A stretch of 64,000 bases of DNA. It comes from Chondrilla cf. caribensis. Its lineage: Eukaryota; Porifera; Demospongiae; Chondrillida; Chondrillidae. The position numbers and the translations under genes are program-made. Shown in pieces: positions 1-8,965 of this stretch (position 1 is its first letter; each line of letters begins with the position of its first letter). Under the pieces are notes generated by a model. That model did no database searches. It worked only from the letters and a program-made list of their open reading frames with translations, and had not been told where the DNA came from. The stretch lies in the NCBI GenBank assembly GCA_964020155.1, contig OZ026549.1, positions 1,180,133 through 1,244,132 of the forward strand, read 5' to 3'.

Positions 1-58
1 GGCATTGACACTTTTTGGCATGGCAATGGTTGTACCAGCCAAATCTATCCTAGTGGCC
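1..58 (-). CDS. Partial exon of the same gene, cut by the window edge
   Basis: The minus strand has a cttccacag acceptor at 59-67 after a 154-bp intron. Completing the split codon from 213-388 gives an open frame, LATRIDLAGTTIAMPKS, to the window edge. The supporting evidence is the splice signal and the kept frame. The rest of the gene lies to the left of the window. Confidence 0.5.
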
Positions 59-212
59 CTGTGGAAGTAATATATTTATTCTATTGCTATATTATGTATT
101 GTAAGGCACATTTTTGGTACAAGTGGTTGAAATATGTACATTAATGGCCTATATGACCACCATGCGACTGAACTAAATGAATTAAACTGATCCCAAGATT
201 GCAAAAACTCAC

Positions 213-388
213 AGGAATGGGTCGATTTCAATTCTTGGTGGCATGTTGACATTGACAATGTTGATGGTTGCCGCGCAAGGTATGAAACCACTAGGTTGTG
301 TGATATCAACAGTTACCCTTCTCACTGGTGTTACTGAAGGGCCATTGGAGTCAGCTCTGATGTTGCTGTACAGTGTTCTCTGTAGAAC
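213..388 (-). CDS. Internal exon of the same cadherin-like protein
   Basis: A 176-bp exon between an acceptor ending atgtag at 389-394 and a GTGAGT donor at 207-212. It continues the repeat: SVLQRTLYSN across the junction, then a strand (RRVTVDITQ) and a terminal VNVNMPPRIEID, typical of the end of a cadherin-like extracellular module. It ends two bases into a codon (phase 2), matched by the next exon at 1-58. The intron on its 5' side is 328 bp. Confidence 0.65.
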
Positions 389-449
389 CTACATAAAGAG
401 AAAGTATGTGAGGTGAAGATGGACATAAAGAGTAAAGATTGATCGAACA

Positions 450-479
450 TACACACACACACACACACACACATACACA
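450..479. repeat. CA microsatellite in an intron
   Basis: A short run of CA dinucleotides inside the 328-bp intron. Confidence 0.9.
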
Positions 480-569
480 GACGGACACACACTTGTTGAG
501 TTAATGTATAATATACACAGTATTTACATGTTTTGAGTAAGAACCATGATGAATTGGTGCTGCTGAATA

Positions 570-640
570 TAATGATAATGATTGTGATGATGATGATGGT
601 GATAACGATGGTGATGATGATGGTGATGATAACGATGTTT
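570..640. repeat. GAT-rich triplet repeat in an intron
   Basis: Imperfect repetition of gatgatggtgat/aacgatg units, within the intron between the exons at 213-388 and 717-1004. Confidence 0.8.
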
Positions 641-716
641 GTGTTTGAACAGCAAAGATGGTGATGTCTGTGGACAGGTTAGGAATAGTGTGCTATGATA
701 CTTAGTTAGCACTCAC

Positions 717-1004
717 ACTCTCATAATCACTGAAGTTAGATGTGTACAAAGTGTACTTGAGGCTGAACTCGCGTGCGGAGAAGACTGGTATCCTAGACAT
801 TGTTGCATTGACCGTGGTCCCTGCTGTGTCGAAGGTCAGGTCCTCCACCGGGACAGAGGCATTGTTGAAGTCGATGGCCACTTCCAGTGTCACTGTTACC
901 ATGGTGGTGTTCACAGGGTCAGGGTCGGAAAGTTGGAAAGTGGATCCAAAAATGGAAATGGGACCTCCACCTTCAGTGAACGTCACTTCGATGGTCTTAA
1001 CATC
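717..1004 (-). CDS. Internal exon, cadherin-like extracellular repeat protein
   Basis: A 288-bp exon of a spliced gene running off the left edge. The minus strand shows a pyrimidine-rich acceptor ending ttatag at 1005-1010 and a GTGAGT donor at 711-716. The frame is open and both junctions are phase 0 (96 codons). The protein opens with VTFTEGGGPISI, then a strand ending LSDPDPVN, the pattern of cadherin-like/CSPG-FREM type extracellular repeats (inferred from the pattern). It has several N-glycosylation sequons. It joins in frame to the exon at 213-388. No earlier exon could be identified upstream. Confidence 0.7.
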
Positions 1005-1248
1005 CTATAACAGAGAAAAACAAAAGTCTTATCACAAACAATATAAATTTGTATTCATATTATTATTCAATACATACAATACATATTCAATGCCTGCCTG
1101 TATGGGGTACAAGTATGGTTTGTTTTGTCTTGTGTTTACATTAGGACATAAAACGAATGTTTACCATTTGACTAAAGAGTAAAACCTGGGTTTTATCAGT
1201 GTCTGACAGAAAAAAACAAAGAGCTTTGTCTGTTAAGACTTGAAGATT

Positions 1249-1282
1249 GTGTTGTTGTTGTTGTTATTGTTGTTGTTGTTGT

Positions 1283-1331
<49 letters not shown>

Positions 1332-1424
1332 GTGTGTGTGTTGTGTGTGTGTGTGTGTTGTGTGTGTTGTGTGTGTGTGTGTGTGTGTGTGTTGTGTGTG
1401 TGTTGTGTGTGTGTGTGTGTGTTG
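1249..1424. repeat. TTG repeat running into an interrupted TG microsatellite
   Basis: About ten TTG units lead directly into roughly 140 bp of TG with regular extra-T interruptions. The Cys/Val-only and His/Thr-only reading frames here are artefacts. The rest of 1005-1784 shows no gene. Confidence 0.95.
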
Positions 1425-1478
1425 TGCATTTGCATGTGTATGTTTGTGTACACACGCAGATTGTGTACAACAAAGGAG

Positions 1479-1513
1479 AGGTCAGCCCAAAGGTCAGGTC
1501 AGAGGTCAGGTCA
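1479..1513 (+). promoter_or_regulatory. Cluster of AGGTCA half-sites (possible nuclear-receptor element)
   Basis: AGGTCA occurs at 1479, 1491, 1496, 1503 and 1508. The pair at 1496 and 1503 is separated by one base, a DR1 spacing, the class bound by HNF4/RXR-type receptors. It could also be a chance minisatellite of GGTCA. It lies about 475 bp upstream of the exon at 717-1004, possibly in an intron. Confidence 0.35.
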
Positions 1514-1784
1514 GTTCTCTGTTATTCCAATAGCACAAGTCCATAACATTATACTGAAAATAAAACCCAACAACAACACAAAACCGTAATATAACAAACC
1601 AGTTTCAAATTCAGTACTAATACAATATAATCTCGCATGATGAAAAACTTTCAATATCACTTTTATTGATTATTACTAAATGATCATAGCTTTGAATATA
1701 CCAGCATCAATTCAAATGAACTAAATGTGATGACTATTGACTGGATCATAGTACACATGACTGTCATGTGGATTTTCCTTTTCT

Positions 1785-2000
1785 CTTGTGAGAGGATCTT
1801 TCTGCTACAGTGTTACTTCTAACATAACACAAGACCACAATACAGATAACCAGGGGGATAGAACTATCTAAACTAACTAAAAGATTGCAAGTTATAAGAA
1901 ACACTGCAAGTTTTGCCATTCCCTTGTTGTAAGAGTATGTTTCTGTTATAGTGTTACGTCTAAAATAGCACTACTAGACTACAATACAGATTATCGGGGG
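1785..2000 (-). pseudogene. Degraded 7TM receptor relic (two TM5/third-loop blocks)
   Basis: Two fragments match the TM5-third intracellular loop stretch of neighbouring receptors. The block at 1785-1860 resembles the gene at 2417-3397. The block at 1881-2000 resembles the gene at 5587-6570, including its agtat and aaaatagcac variants. Both have indels and no open frame. The tandem order of the same sub-region suggests a rearranged remnant of two former genes. Confidence 0.7.
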
Positions 2001-2416
2001 TAACTGCCAAAGAACAGTGAAGGGAAGACGTAGCAGTGCAACCATGATGCTAACCAAAAGTAGTGGTAGAACAGAACAACAACCTCAGAGAGATTACACC
2101 CAGAGTTATCCCTACAGTTGGTACAATTCACCACATCTTGCGAATGTCAACCGTATACACTTGAAGAAACACGGACAGCTGAAATTGCCGTTATCACCTG
2201 CCTGATTTGGCAATAATTTGTGGTTATAACAGGAAGTAACATCAGAATAATTTAATAATCATACAAATGTACATACGTACAATGAGCGAATAGATAACAA
2301 ACACTTAATAATATACAATCACATCACATCAGACTCAAAATATCCAATCATATTCATTCAGAAACTAATTTAAGACAATTGAACTATGTTGGCAACCCCA
2401 CAGAATATTACACGAA
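2001..2416. other. Spacer 3' of the first receptor, no gene seen
   Basis: Contains a decayed copy (about 2085-2245) of the spacer block also found at 3760-3925, 8590-8745 and 10212-10370, including a gttataacaggaagt motif at 2223. The short plus-strand frame at 2017-2205 is not supported. Confidence 0.6.
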
Positions 2417-3397
2417 TCAGTTCTTCTCAACCAGTGGGATACAAGCAGGGCTGTTGGCCATGTACACTGGGTGGGGATGACGGCAGCAGTAGCAGATCAC
2501 AAAGCGAACTCTGTCCCGAACTGGCTTTAGAAAGACATAGACCAGGATGGGAGAAGGGAACATAGTTGCCGTAGAAACAGTGTAGTACAAGTAAAGAGCT
2601 TGTCTTATGTCTCTGAAATGGGTCAGGACCACAACAGTTATATAAGCAACGACATTCAAAAGATTACTAGCAACTAGAAAAAAAGTGAATTTTGTTATTC
2701 CCTTGGTGTAAGAGGATCTTTCTGCTATAGTGTTACATCTAACATAGCACAAGACCATAATGGGGACCACAATACCGATGGCCAGAGGGATTAATTTTCC
2801 AAAGAATTCCTCAAAAGCCACTAAGGCCCTTTCACCATCTGAACGAAACATAATTTGAATAGTACATGCAACATTATCGTAGTACAGAATGTTCGAGCCA
2901 ATAGGAGGAATCAGTGTACGTACATTTAGGAGAGTTGCTACAATCCAGATGAATGCGAGAGAGAGGATGATATAAAGAGGCTTCAAGGTTTTCTTACTGT
3001 ACTTCACCACCAACAAGACTGCTACTGAAAAGGCAGCCAAACTATACAGTCGTAGGACAAAAACAATTTTGTAACCAAACACCAAGACCCTACAGAGCCA
3101 GAGATCAGGAGGTGGAGAAGATGTGAAGTTGAGGATGAGAGCTAGAAGAGCAAAACCCAGATGAACTAGAGCAGTTACCAGTATGACTACAAGAAGGTTG
3201 ATCAGGAATACCCTCACTAGCTTAGCCACAGAGTGAGCCACACACAGAGCAGAGATGGTGATGATGATCAAGGTAATGATGACTATATTCCAAATAAACA
3301 GAACAATTGTGAAGGCTCCAAATCTGGGACCGGCAAGACTTTGGTGAGTAGAGTCAGGAACACTACAGTTGGTGGTACTGTTGGTACAGTTCTCCAT
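2417..3397 (-). CDS. Rhodopsin-like 7TM receptor, subgroup I (326 aa)
   Basis: Intronless surface receptor. It starts at the conserved MENC; the frame extends 9 bases further only through a GTG. Three overlapping sequons lie at N3, N6 and N10. Approximate segments: TM1 28-52, TM2 61-85, TM3 102-133 starting at Cys102 and ending VKY, TM4 140-162 with Trp151, loop-2 Cys178, TM5 195-220, TM6 236-259, TM7 266-291 with PSP at 281-283. Helix 8 has Cys302/304/305, possible palmitoylation sites. Position 2.50 is Ile instead of Asp. It carries VRC where relatives have VRR after TM5. The tail ends PLVEKN. The 7TM assignment is firm; ligand and coupling are unknown. Confidence 0.9.
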   Translation of the reverse strand: MENCTNSTTNCSVPDSTHQSLAGPRFGAFTIVLFIWNIVIITLIIITISALCVAHSVAKLVRVFLINLLVVILVTALVHLGFALLALILNFTSSPPPDLWLCRVLVFGYKIVFVLRLYSLAAFSVAVLLVVKYSKKTLKPLYIILSLAFIWIVATLLNVRTLIPPIGSNILYYDNVACTIQIMFRSDGERALVAFEEFFGKLIPLAIGIVVPIMVLCYVRCNTIAERSSYTKGITKFTFFLVASNLLNVVAYITVVVLTHFRDIRQALYLYYTVSTATMFPSPILVYVFLKPVRDRVRFVICYCCRHPHPVYMANSPACIPLVEKN

Positions 3398-3500
3398 ATC
3401 ACACACTGATTCAGGAGAGGTTTGATCACCCCTTCAAACTCACAACACCACTGATCGAGGACAATCACCACTTTCATTGTAGTACTATTACATCACATAA

Positions 3501-3635
3501 TCATGTGATAGGAAATGAAACTGAATTGAATAAATTATCAACACAGCTTGGTATGATATCTGGTATATAGATAAATGACTGTATTAATTGTAGTGTTGTA
3601 TGCCATGATGATCATGTGACAGGAAATGACATCAC
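3501..3635 (-). promoter_or_regulatory. Two composite E-box/ETS/CRE boxes upstream of 2417-3397
   Basis: Box 1 at 3501-3520 (TCATGTGATAGGAAATGA) and box 2 at 3611-3634 (CATGTGACAGGAAATGACAT) lie about 105 and 215 bp upstream of the ATG. The same pair, with the same intervening sequence, precedes the next four subgroup I genes. Confidence 0.6.
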
Positions 3636-3640
3636 CATGG

Positions 3641-4128
3641 GAACTATAAATGGAAACTAATGGTACTTGATGAATAACAGTGATAGTGGCAGGACAGATA
3701 ATACAGTAGCAGTGACCAAACTGTCATGAACGAAATGACGCCTTCAAAGAGATAATACCCCAAGTTATCCCCACAGTTGGTACGTCCACATCTCATGGCT
3801 GTCAACTACATGTACACCCGAAGAAACACAGACACAAGCTAAAGTAGCTAAATTATCACCTTCCTGAACTGACAACGTGTGGTTATAACAGGGAGTGACA
3901 TGAGATTAATACAGCACTTGAAATTGACAAATAATATATTTACAGTGCATCATAATTGCAATTGATATCTCGTTATACATTGCTTTAATATTTATATGGT
4001 ACAGATTACAGTAAAGTATATGAAATAAACACAAAATTACATCACATCAGATACAAATATCCAATTAAATTCATTCATAAGCTAAGACAATTGAACTATG
4101 ATGGTAACTTCAGAGAATATTACACAAA
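3641..4128. repeat. Subgroup I spacer with recurring block
   Basis: Positions 3760-3925 hold a block repeated at 8590-8745 and 10212-10370 (ccccaagttatcccc through ataacagggagtgacatgag). It ends in a third ETS/CRE-like motif about 490 bp upstream of the gene to its left. No gene is seen. Confidence 0.65.
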
Positions 4129-5106
4129 TCAGTTCTTCTCAACCAGTGGGATACAAGCAGGGCTGTTGGCCATGTACACTGGGTGGGGATGACGGCAGCA
4201 GTAACAGATCACAAAGTGAACTCTGTCCCGAACTGGCTTTAGGAAGACATAAACCAGGATGGGAGAAGGGAATATAGTTGCTACAGAAACAGTGGAGTAC
4301 AAGTAGAGAGCTTGTCTGTCTTGGAAATCAGTCAGAACCACAACAGCAATATAAGCAATGACATTCAAAAGATTACTAGCAACTAGAAAGAAAGTGAATT
4401 TCATAATTCCCTTGCTGTAGGAGGATCCCTCTGTTATAGTGTTACATCTAACATAGCACAAGACCATAATGGGGACCACAATACCGATGGCCAGAGGGAT
4501 TAATTTTCCAAAGAAATCCTCAAAAGCCACTAAGGCCCTTTCACCATCTGAACGAAACATAATTTGAATAGTACATGCAACATTATCGTAGTACAGAATG
4601 TTCGAGCCAATAGGAGGAATCAGTGTACGTACATTTAGGAGTGTTGCTACGATCCAGATGAATGCGAGAGAAAGTATGATATGAAGAGGCTTTAAGGTTT
4701 TCTTACTGTACTTCACCACCAACAAGACTGATAACGAAAAGGCAGCCAAACTGTACAGTCGTAGGACAAAAACATTCTTGTAACCAAACACCAAGACCCT
4801 ACAGAGCCAGAGATCAGGAGGTGGAGAAGATGTGAAGTTGAGGATGAGAGCTAGAAGACCAAAACCCAGATGAACTAGAGCAGTTACCAGTATGGCTACA
4901 AGGTGGTTGATCAGGAATACCCTCACTAGCTTAGCCACAGAGTGAGCCACACACAGAGCAGAGATGGTGATGATGATTAGGGCAATGATGACTATACACC
5001 AACTGAACATAACAATTGAGTAGGCTCCAAACCCAGGGCCGGCAAGAACTGGATGAGTAGAGTCAGGGACACTACAGTTGGTGGTACTATTGGTACAGTT
5101 CTCCAT
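4129..5106 (-). CDS. Rhodopsin-like 7TM receptor, subgroup I (325 aa)
   Basis: Intronless and begins with a true ATG at MENCTNSTTNCS, with purine at -3 and G at +4. TM3 ends VVKY, TM7 has PSP then YVFLKPVRDR, and the tail ends PLVEKN. From TM4 through TM5 it is almost identical in DNA to 2417-3397: two differences in about 175 bp around 4480-4660. TM1 and the N-terminus differ much more, which points to gene conversion. Position 2.50 is Ile. It also carries the VRC variant after TM5, shared only with 2417-3397. Confidence 0.9.
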   Translation of the reverse strand: MENCTNSTTNCSVPDSTHPVLAGPGFGAYSIVMFSWCIVIIALIIITISALCVAHSVAKLVRVFLINHLVAILVTALVHLGFGLLALILNFTSSPPPDLWLCRVLVFGYKNVFVLRLYSLAAFSLSVLLVVKYSKKTLKPLHIILSLAFIWIVATLLNVRTLIPPIGSNILYYDNVACTIQIMFRSDGERALVAFEDFFGKLIPLAIGIVVPIMVLCYVRCNTITEGSSYSKGIMKFTFFLVASNLLNVIAYIAVVVLTDFQDRQALYLYSTVSVATIFPSPILVYVFLKPVRDRVHFVICYCCRHPHPVYMANSPACIPLVEKN

Positions 5107-5210
5107 ATCTCACTCTGATTCAGGAGAGGTTTGATCACTACTTTGACCTCACAATACACCACTGATCGAGAACAATCATCACATTCACTGTAGTGTTATA
5201 TATCACGTAA

Positions 5211-5345
5211 TCATGTGATAGGAAATGAAACTGAATTGAATAAATTACCAACACAGCTTGGTATGGTATCTGGTATATAGATAAATGACTGCATTAATTG
5301 TAGTGTTATGTGCCATGATGATCATGTGACAGGAAATGACATCAC
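5211..5345 (-). promoter_or_regulatory. Two composite boxes upstream of 4129-5106
   Basis: TCATGTGATAGGAAATGA at 5211 and CATGTGACAGGAAATGACAT from 5323, spaced as in the neighbouring gene. Confidence 0.6.
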
Positions 5346-5586
5346 ATGAGAACTACGTATAAATGGAAACTAATGGTACTTGATGAATAACATGCAGTGA
5401 TAGTGTCAGGACATGCAAATAATACAGTAGCAGTGACCAAAACTGTCACAAACAAAATGAAAACTCCAAAGAGATAATAATGTACTCACAGTTGTTCCTA
5501 CAGTTACTAATTTAGATAATTATATGAACATGGGATATTAGATCGAAGCAGTCTATTAAAACTCCACTAAGTAGATGGTACCAAAA

Positions 5587-6570
5587 TCAGTTCTTCTCAA
5601 CCAGTGGGATATGAGCAGAGCTGCTTGCCATGTACACTGGACGGGGATGACGGCAGCAGTAGCAGATCACACAGTCAACTCTGTCACGAACTGGCTTTAG
5701 AAATACATAAACCAGGATGGGAGGAGGGAACAGAATTGCTGTAGAAACTGTGTAAGACAAGAAAAGAGCTACTCTCTGTTGGAAATTAATTAAGACTGCC
5801 ACAACCAAATGAGCAATGAAATCCAAAAGATTACAAGTTATCAGAAACACTGCAAGTTTTGCTATTCCCTTGTTGTAAGAGTATCTTTCTGTTGCAGTGT
5901 TACGTCTAAAATAGCACAAGGTGATGAACAGGGCTACAAAAATTATGATTACTGGCAGTAGTTTCCCAAAGAACACTTCAATGGTCAACAAAGAATATTT
6001 AGCTTCCAAAATCAAATTGGAGTTATCGGTTTGAGCAAAACATGTAACATTGTCATAATATTGAGGAGCATACACTGAGGGAATGAGTATGTGAATACTC
6101 AAGAGTATTGCCACAGTCCAGATGAACACAACATAGAGGGTTATACAGAAAGGTTTTGTGGATCTCTTACTGTAGTTCACAACCAGCAAGATTACCACCG
6201 AAAAGGCAGCCAAACTGTAATGTCTTCCAATGGAAACAACAACATAGCCAAACACCAAGACTCTACAGAGCCAGAGATCAGGAGGTGGAGAAGATGTAAA
6301 GTTGAGGATGAGAGCTAGAAGACCAAAACCAATGTAAACTAGAGCAGTTACCAGTATGGCTACAAGGTGGTTGATCAGGAATACCCTCACTAGCTTAGCC
6401 ACCGAGTGAGCCACACACAGAGCAGCGATGGTGATGATGATTAGGGCAAGGATAACTAAATTTGAACTGAACATAACAATTGCGTAGGCTCCAAGTCCGG
6501 GACCGGCAAGACTTGAGTGAGTAGAGTCAGGAACACCACAGATGGTGGTACTGTTGGTACAGTTCTCCAT
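5587..6570 (-). CDS. Divergent subgroup I 7TM receptor lacking the TM3 arginine (327 aa)
   Basis: Intronless; start taken at MENC (ATG at 6570), since the extra three codons begin with GTG. TM3 ends VVNYSKR: the Arg/Lys of the (V/I)-R-Y motif is Asn, encoded aac. In class A receptors Arg 3.50 is central to G-protein coupling, so coupling may be altered or lost. The TM4-TM6 region differs strongly from its neighbours (loop-2 YYDNVTCFAQ, CYFRRNT, TM6 with NLLDFIAHL). The tail keeps YCCRHPRPVYM...PLVEKN. The frame is intact, so it is probably still a functional protein. Confidence 0.87.
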   Translation of the reverse strand: MENCTNSTTICGVPDSTHSSLAGPGLGAYAIVMFSSNLVILALIIITIAALCVAHSVAKLVRVFLINHLVAILVTALVYIGFGLLALILNFTSSPPPDLWLCRVLVFGYVVVSIGRHYSLAAFSVVILLVVNYSKRSTKPFCITLYVVFIWTVAILLSIHILIPSVYAPQYYDNVTCFAQTDNSNLILEAKYSLLTIEVFFGKLLPVIIIFVALFITLCYFRRNTATERYSYNKGIAKLAVFLITCNLLDFIAHLVVAVLINFQQRVALFLSYTVSTAILFPPPILVYVFLKPVRDRVDCVICYCCRHPRPVYMASSSAHIPLVEKN

Positions 6571-6681
6571 ATCACACACTGATTCAGGAGAGGTTTGATC
6601 ACTACTTTGACCTCACAATACACCACTGATCGAGGACAATCATCACATTCACTATAGTGCCATATACATATGCATCACACA

Positions 6682-6816
6682 ATCATGTGATAGGAAATGA
6701 AACTGAATTGAATAAATTATCAACACAGCTTGGTATGGTATCTGGTATATACATAAATGACTGTATTAATTGTAGTGTTATATGCCATGATGATCATGTG
6801 ACAGGAAATGACATCA
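6682..6816 (-). promoter_or_regulatory. Two composite boxes upstream of 5587-6570
   Basis: TCATGTGATAGGAAATGA from 6683 and TCATGTGACAGGAAATGACA from 6794, about 115 and 225 bp upstream of the ATG. Confidence 0.6.
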
Positions 6817-6837
6817 CATGAGAACTATAAATGGAAA

Positions 6838-7102
6838 CTAACTTTCAATGAGCCATAGAGGGTGATCAGGTAACAATTACAATACACATTATTGTGGCAT
6901 GAATTGGGTGTCAATGAAACAGTAAAACATCAATACACCTCCTCAGAAAGGGAGCTTTCGACTTGGTATGACACCCACTTTGTCCTTTCAGAGCAGCTTG
7001 TTTCAGAATAGCTGTTCAAGAGGTCGAGGGTAGTGATCCCTAAGACATTGTTTGCTTTTAGTTGGTCTTAGAATACGATAGTTCAATTTTCATCACCTAG
7101 CT
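6838..7102. repeat. Dispersed 265-bp repeat, copy 1
   Basis: Closely matches 12476-12740 (aactttcaatgagccatag through atttcatcac-type end). Internally, aattgggtgtca near 6905 and tgacaccca near 6970 can pair as a stem. It has no coding frame and resembles a non-autonomous mobile element, but no target duplication was identified. Confidence 0.75.
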
Positions 7103-7334
7103 GAATTTGCTGTTATCACCTGATTTGACAATATGTGGGTATAACAGGAAATGAAATCAGAATAATTCAATAGTCATAATTTATTATCAATATACATACA
7201 ATGAGTGAATAGTTAACCAACACTCAATAATAGATAATCACATCACATCAGACTCAAAATAACCAATCATATTCATTCATAAACCAATTTAAGACATCTA
7301 AAATATTATGATAGCAACTTCATAATTACACAAA

Positions 7335-8309
7335 TCAGTTCTTCTCAACCAGTGGGATACAAGCAGGGTTGTTGGCCATGTACACTGGGTGAGGATGACG
7401 GCAGCAGTAACAGATCACAAAGCGAACTCTGTCACGAACCGGCTTTAGAAAGACATAAACCAGGATGGGAGGAGGGAGAAGTAACACTGTAGCTACACTG
7501 TAGGTCAAGTAGAGAGCCAATATCTGTTCAAAATGGGAAAGGGTAACAATAGATATATAAGTAATGACATTTAGGAGGTTACCAGCTACTAGAAAGAGGG
7601 TGAATCTTGCTATTCCCTTGTTGTAAGAGGATCCTTCTGTTATAGTGTTACGTCTAACATAGCACAAGACCACAATGGGGACCACAATACTGATGGTCAG
7701 AGGGATCAATTCCCCAAAAGCTTCCAAAGTAATCGAAGCATATTCAGGTGGCCAAGGGTATTCAATTCGAATAGTACATATGACATTATCGTAATACAGA
7801 ATGGTAGGGTAGATAGTAGGAATAAGTGGCCGTACACTCAGGAATATTGCTATAGTCCAGATGAAAACAAAAGAGAGGATGATATGAAGAGGCTTCAAAG
7901 TTTTCTTACTGTACTTCACCACCAACAAGACTGACACTGAAAAGGCAGCCAAACTGTACAGTCGTAGGATAAAGCCAACCACGAAACCAAACACCAAGAT
8001 CCTACAGAGCCAGAGATCAGGAGGTGGAAAAGATGTGAAGTTGAGGATGAGAGCTAGAAGAACAAAGCCCATGTAAACTAGAGTATTTACCACTCCAACC
8101 ACGAGAAGGTTGATCAGGAATACCCTCACTAACTTAGCCACAGAGTGAGCCACACACAGAGCAGTGATGGTGATGACGATCAGAGTAGTAGTAGCCACCA
8201 GCAGACTGAACATAACTACATTGTAGGCTCCAAACCCAGGGCCGGCAAGAATTGGGTGGGTAGAGTCAGGAACACTACAGTTGGTGGTACTGTTGGTACA
8301 GTTCTCCAT
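7335..8309 (-). CDS. Rhodopsin-like 7TM receptor, subgroup I (324 aa)
   Basis: Intronless; ATG at MENC, as the upstream extension begins with GTG. Its extracellular loop 2 is of a different, shorter type from the two genes at 2.4-5.1 kb: YYDNVICTIRIEYPWPPEYAS. That type is shared with the next two genes, so this loop is the main variable region of the subgroup. TM3 ends VVKY, position 2.50 is Gly, TM7 has PPP followed by ILVYVFLKPVRDR, and the tail ends PLVEKN. N3, N6 and N10 sequons are present. Confidence 0.9.
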   Translation of the reverse strand: MENCTNSTTNCSVPDSTHPILAGPGFGAYNVVMFSLLVATTTLIVITITALCVAHSVAKLVRVFLINLLVVGVVNTLVYMGFVLLALILNFTSFPPPDLWLCRILVFGFVVGFILRLYSLAAFSVSVLLVVKYSKKTLKPLHIILSFVFIWTIAIFLSVRPLIPTIYPTILYYDNVICTIRIEYPWPPEYASITLEAFGELIPLTISIVVPIVVLCYVRRNTITEGSSYNKGIARFTLFLVAGNLLNVITYISIVTLSHFEQILALYLTYSVATVLLLPPPILVYVFLKPVRDRVRFVICYCCRHPHPVYMANNPACIPLVEKN

Positions 8310-8416
8310 ATCACACACTGATTCAGGAGCGGTTTTATCACTACTTTGACCTCACAATCACTGATCGAGGACAATCATCACATTCACTGTAGTGTTATAT
8401 ATGTATGAATCACATA

Positions 8417-8552
8417 ATCATGTGATGGAAATAAAACTGAATTGAATAAATTATCAACACAGCTTGGTATGGTATCTGGTATATAGATAGATGACTGTAT
8501 TAATTGTAGTGTTATATGCTATAATGATCATGTGACAGGAAATGACATCACA
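8417..8552 (-). promoter_or_regulatory. Two composite boxes upstream of 7335-8309
   Basis: Box 1 is degraded (tcatgtgatggaaata, missing two bases); box 2 at 8528-8551 is complete (TCATGTGACAGGAAATGACA). Confidence 0.55.
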
Positions 8553-8965
8553 TGGGAACTATAAATGGAAACTAATGGTACTTGACGAATACCCCAAGTT
8601 ATCCCCATTGTTGGTACGTCCACATCTCATGCCTGTCAACTATATGTACACCCGAAGAAACACAGACACAAGCTGAAGTAGCTGAATTATCACCTTCCTG
8701 AACTGACAACGTGTGGTTATAACAGGAAGTGACATGAGATTAATACAATGCTTGAAATTAACAAATAATGTACTTACAGTTGTATTATAATTCAAATTGA
8801 TGTCTCGTTATACATTGCTTGAATACTTATACAGTACAGATTACAGTAAAGTATACGAAATTAACACACAATTACATCACATCAGATACAAATATGTCCA
8901 ATTAAATTCATTCATAAGCTAAGACAATTGAACTATATTAATAACTTCACAGAATATTACACAAA
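8553..8965. repeat. Subgroup I spacer, second copy
   Basis: Repeats the block seen at 3760-3925, ending in ataacaggaagtgacatgag near 8718. No gene is seen. Confidence 0.65.

Noticed and set aside
1196..1589. Cys/Val-rich and His/Thr-rich open frames over TG/CA tracts (also at 40.6, 42, 49.1, 49.6, 53.7 and 57.8 kb)
   Set aside because: They are dinucleotide microsatellites read as protein; all frames are open by composition.
3398..3406. Upstream starts giving MCDMENC, MVCDMENC, MYASLVV or MNAIWTRT N-termini
   Set aside because: The first codon in those frames is GTG or TTG, not used as a normal start in animal nuclear genes.
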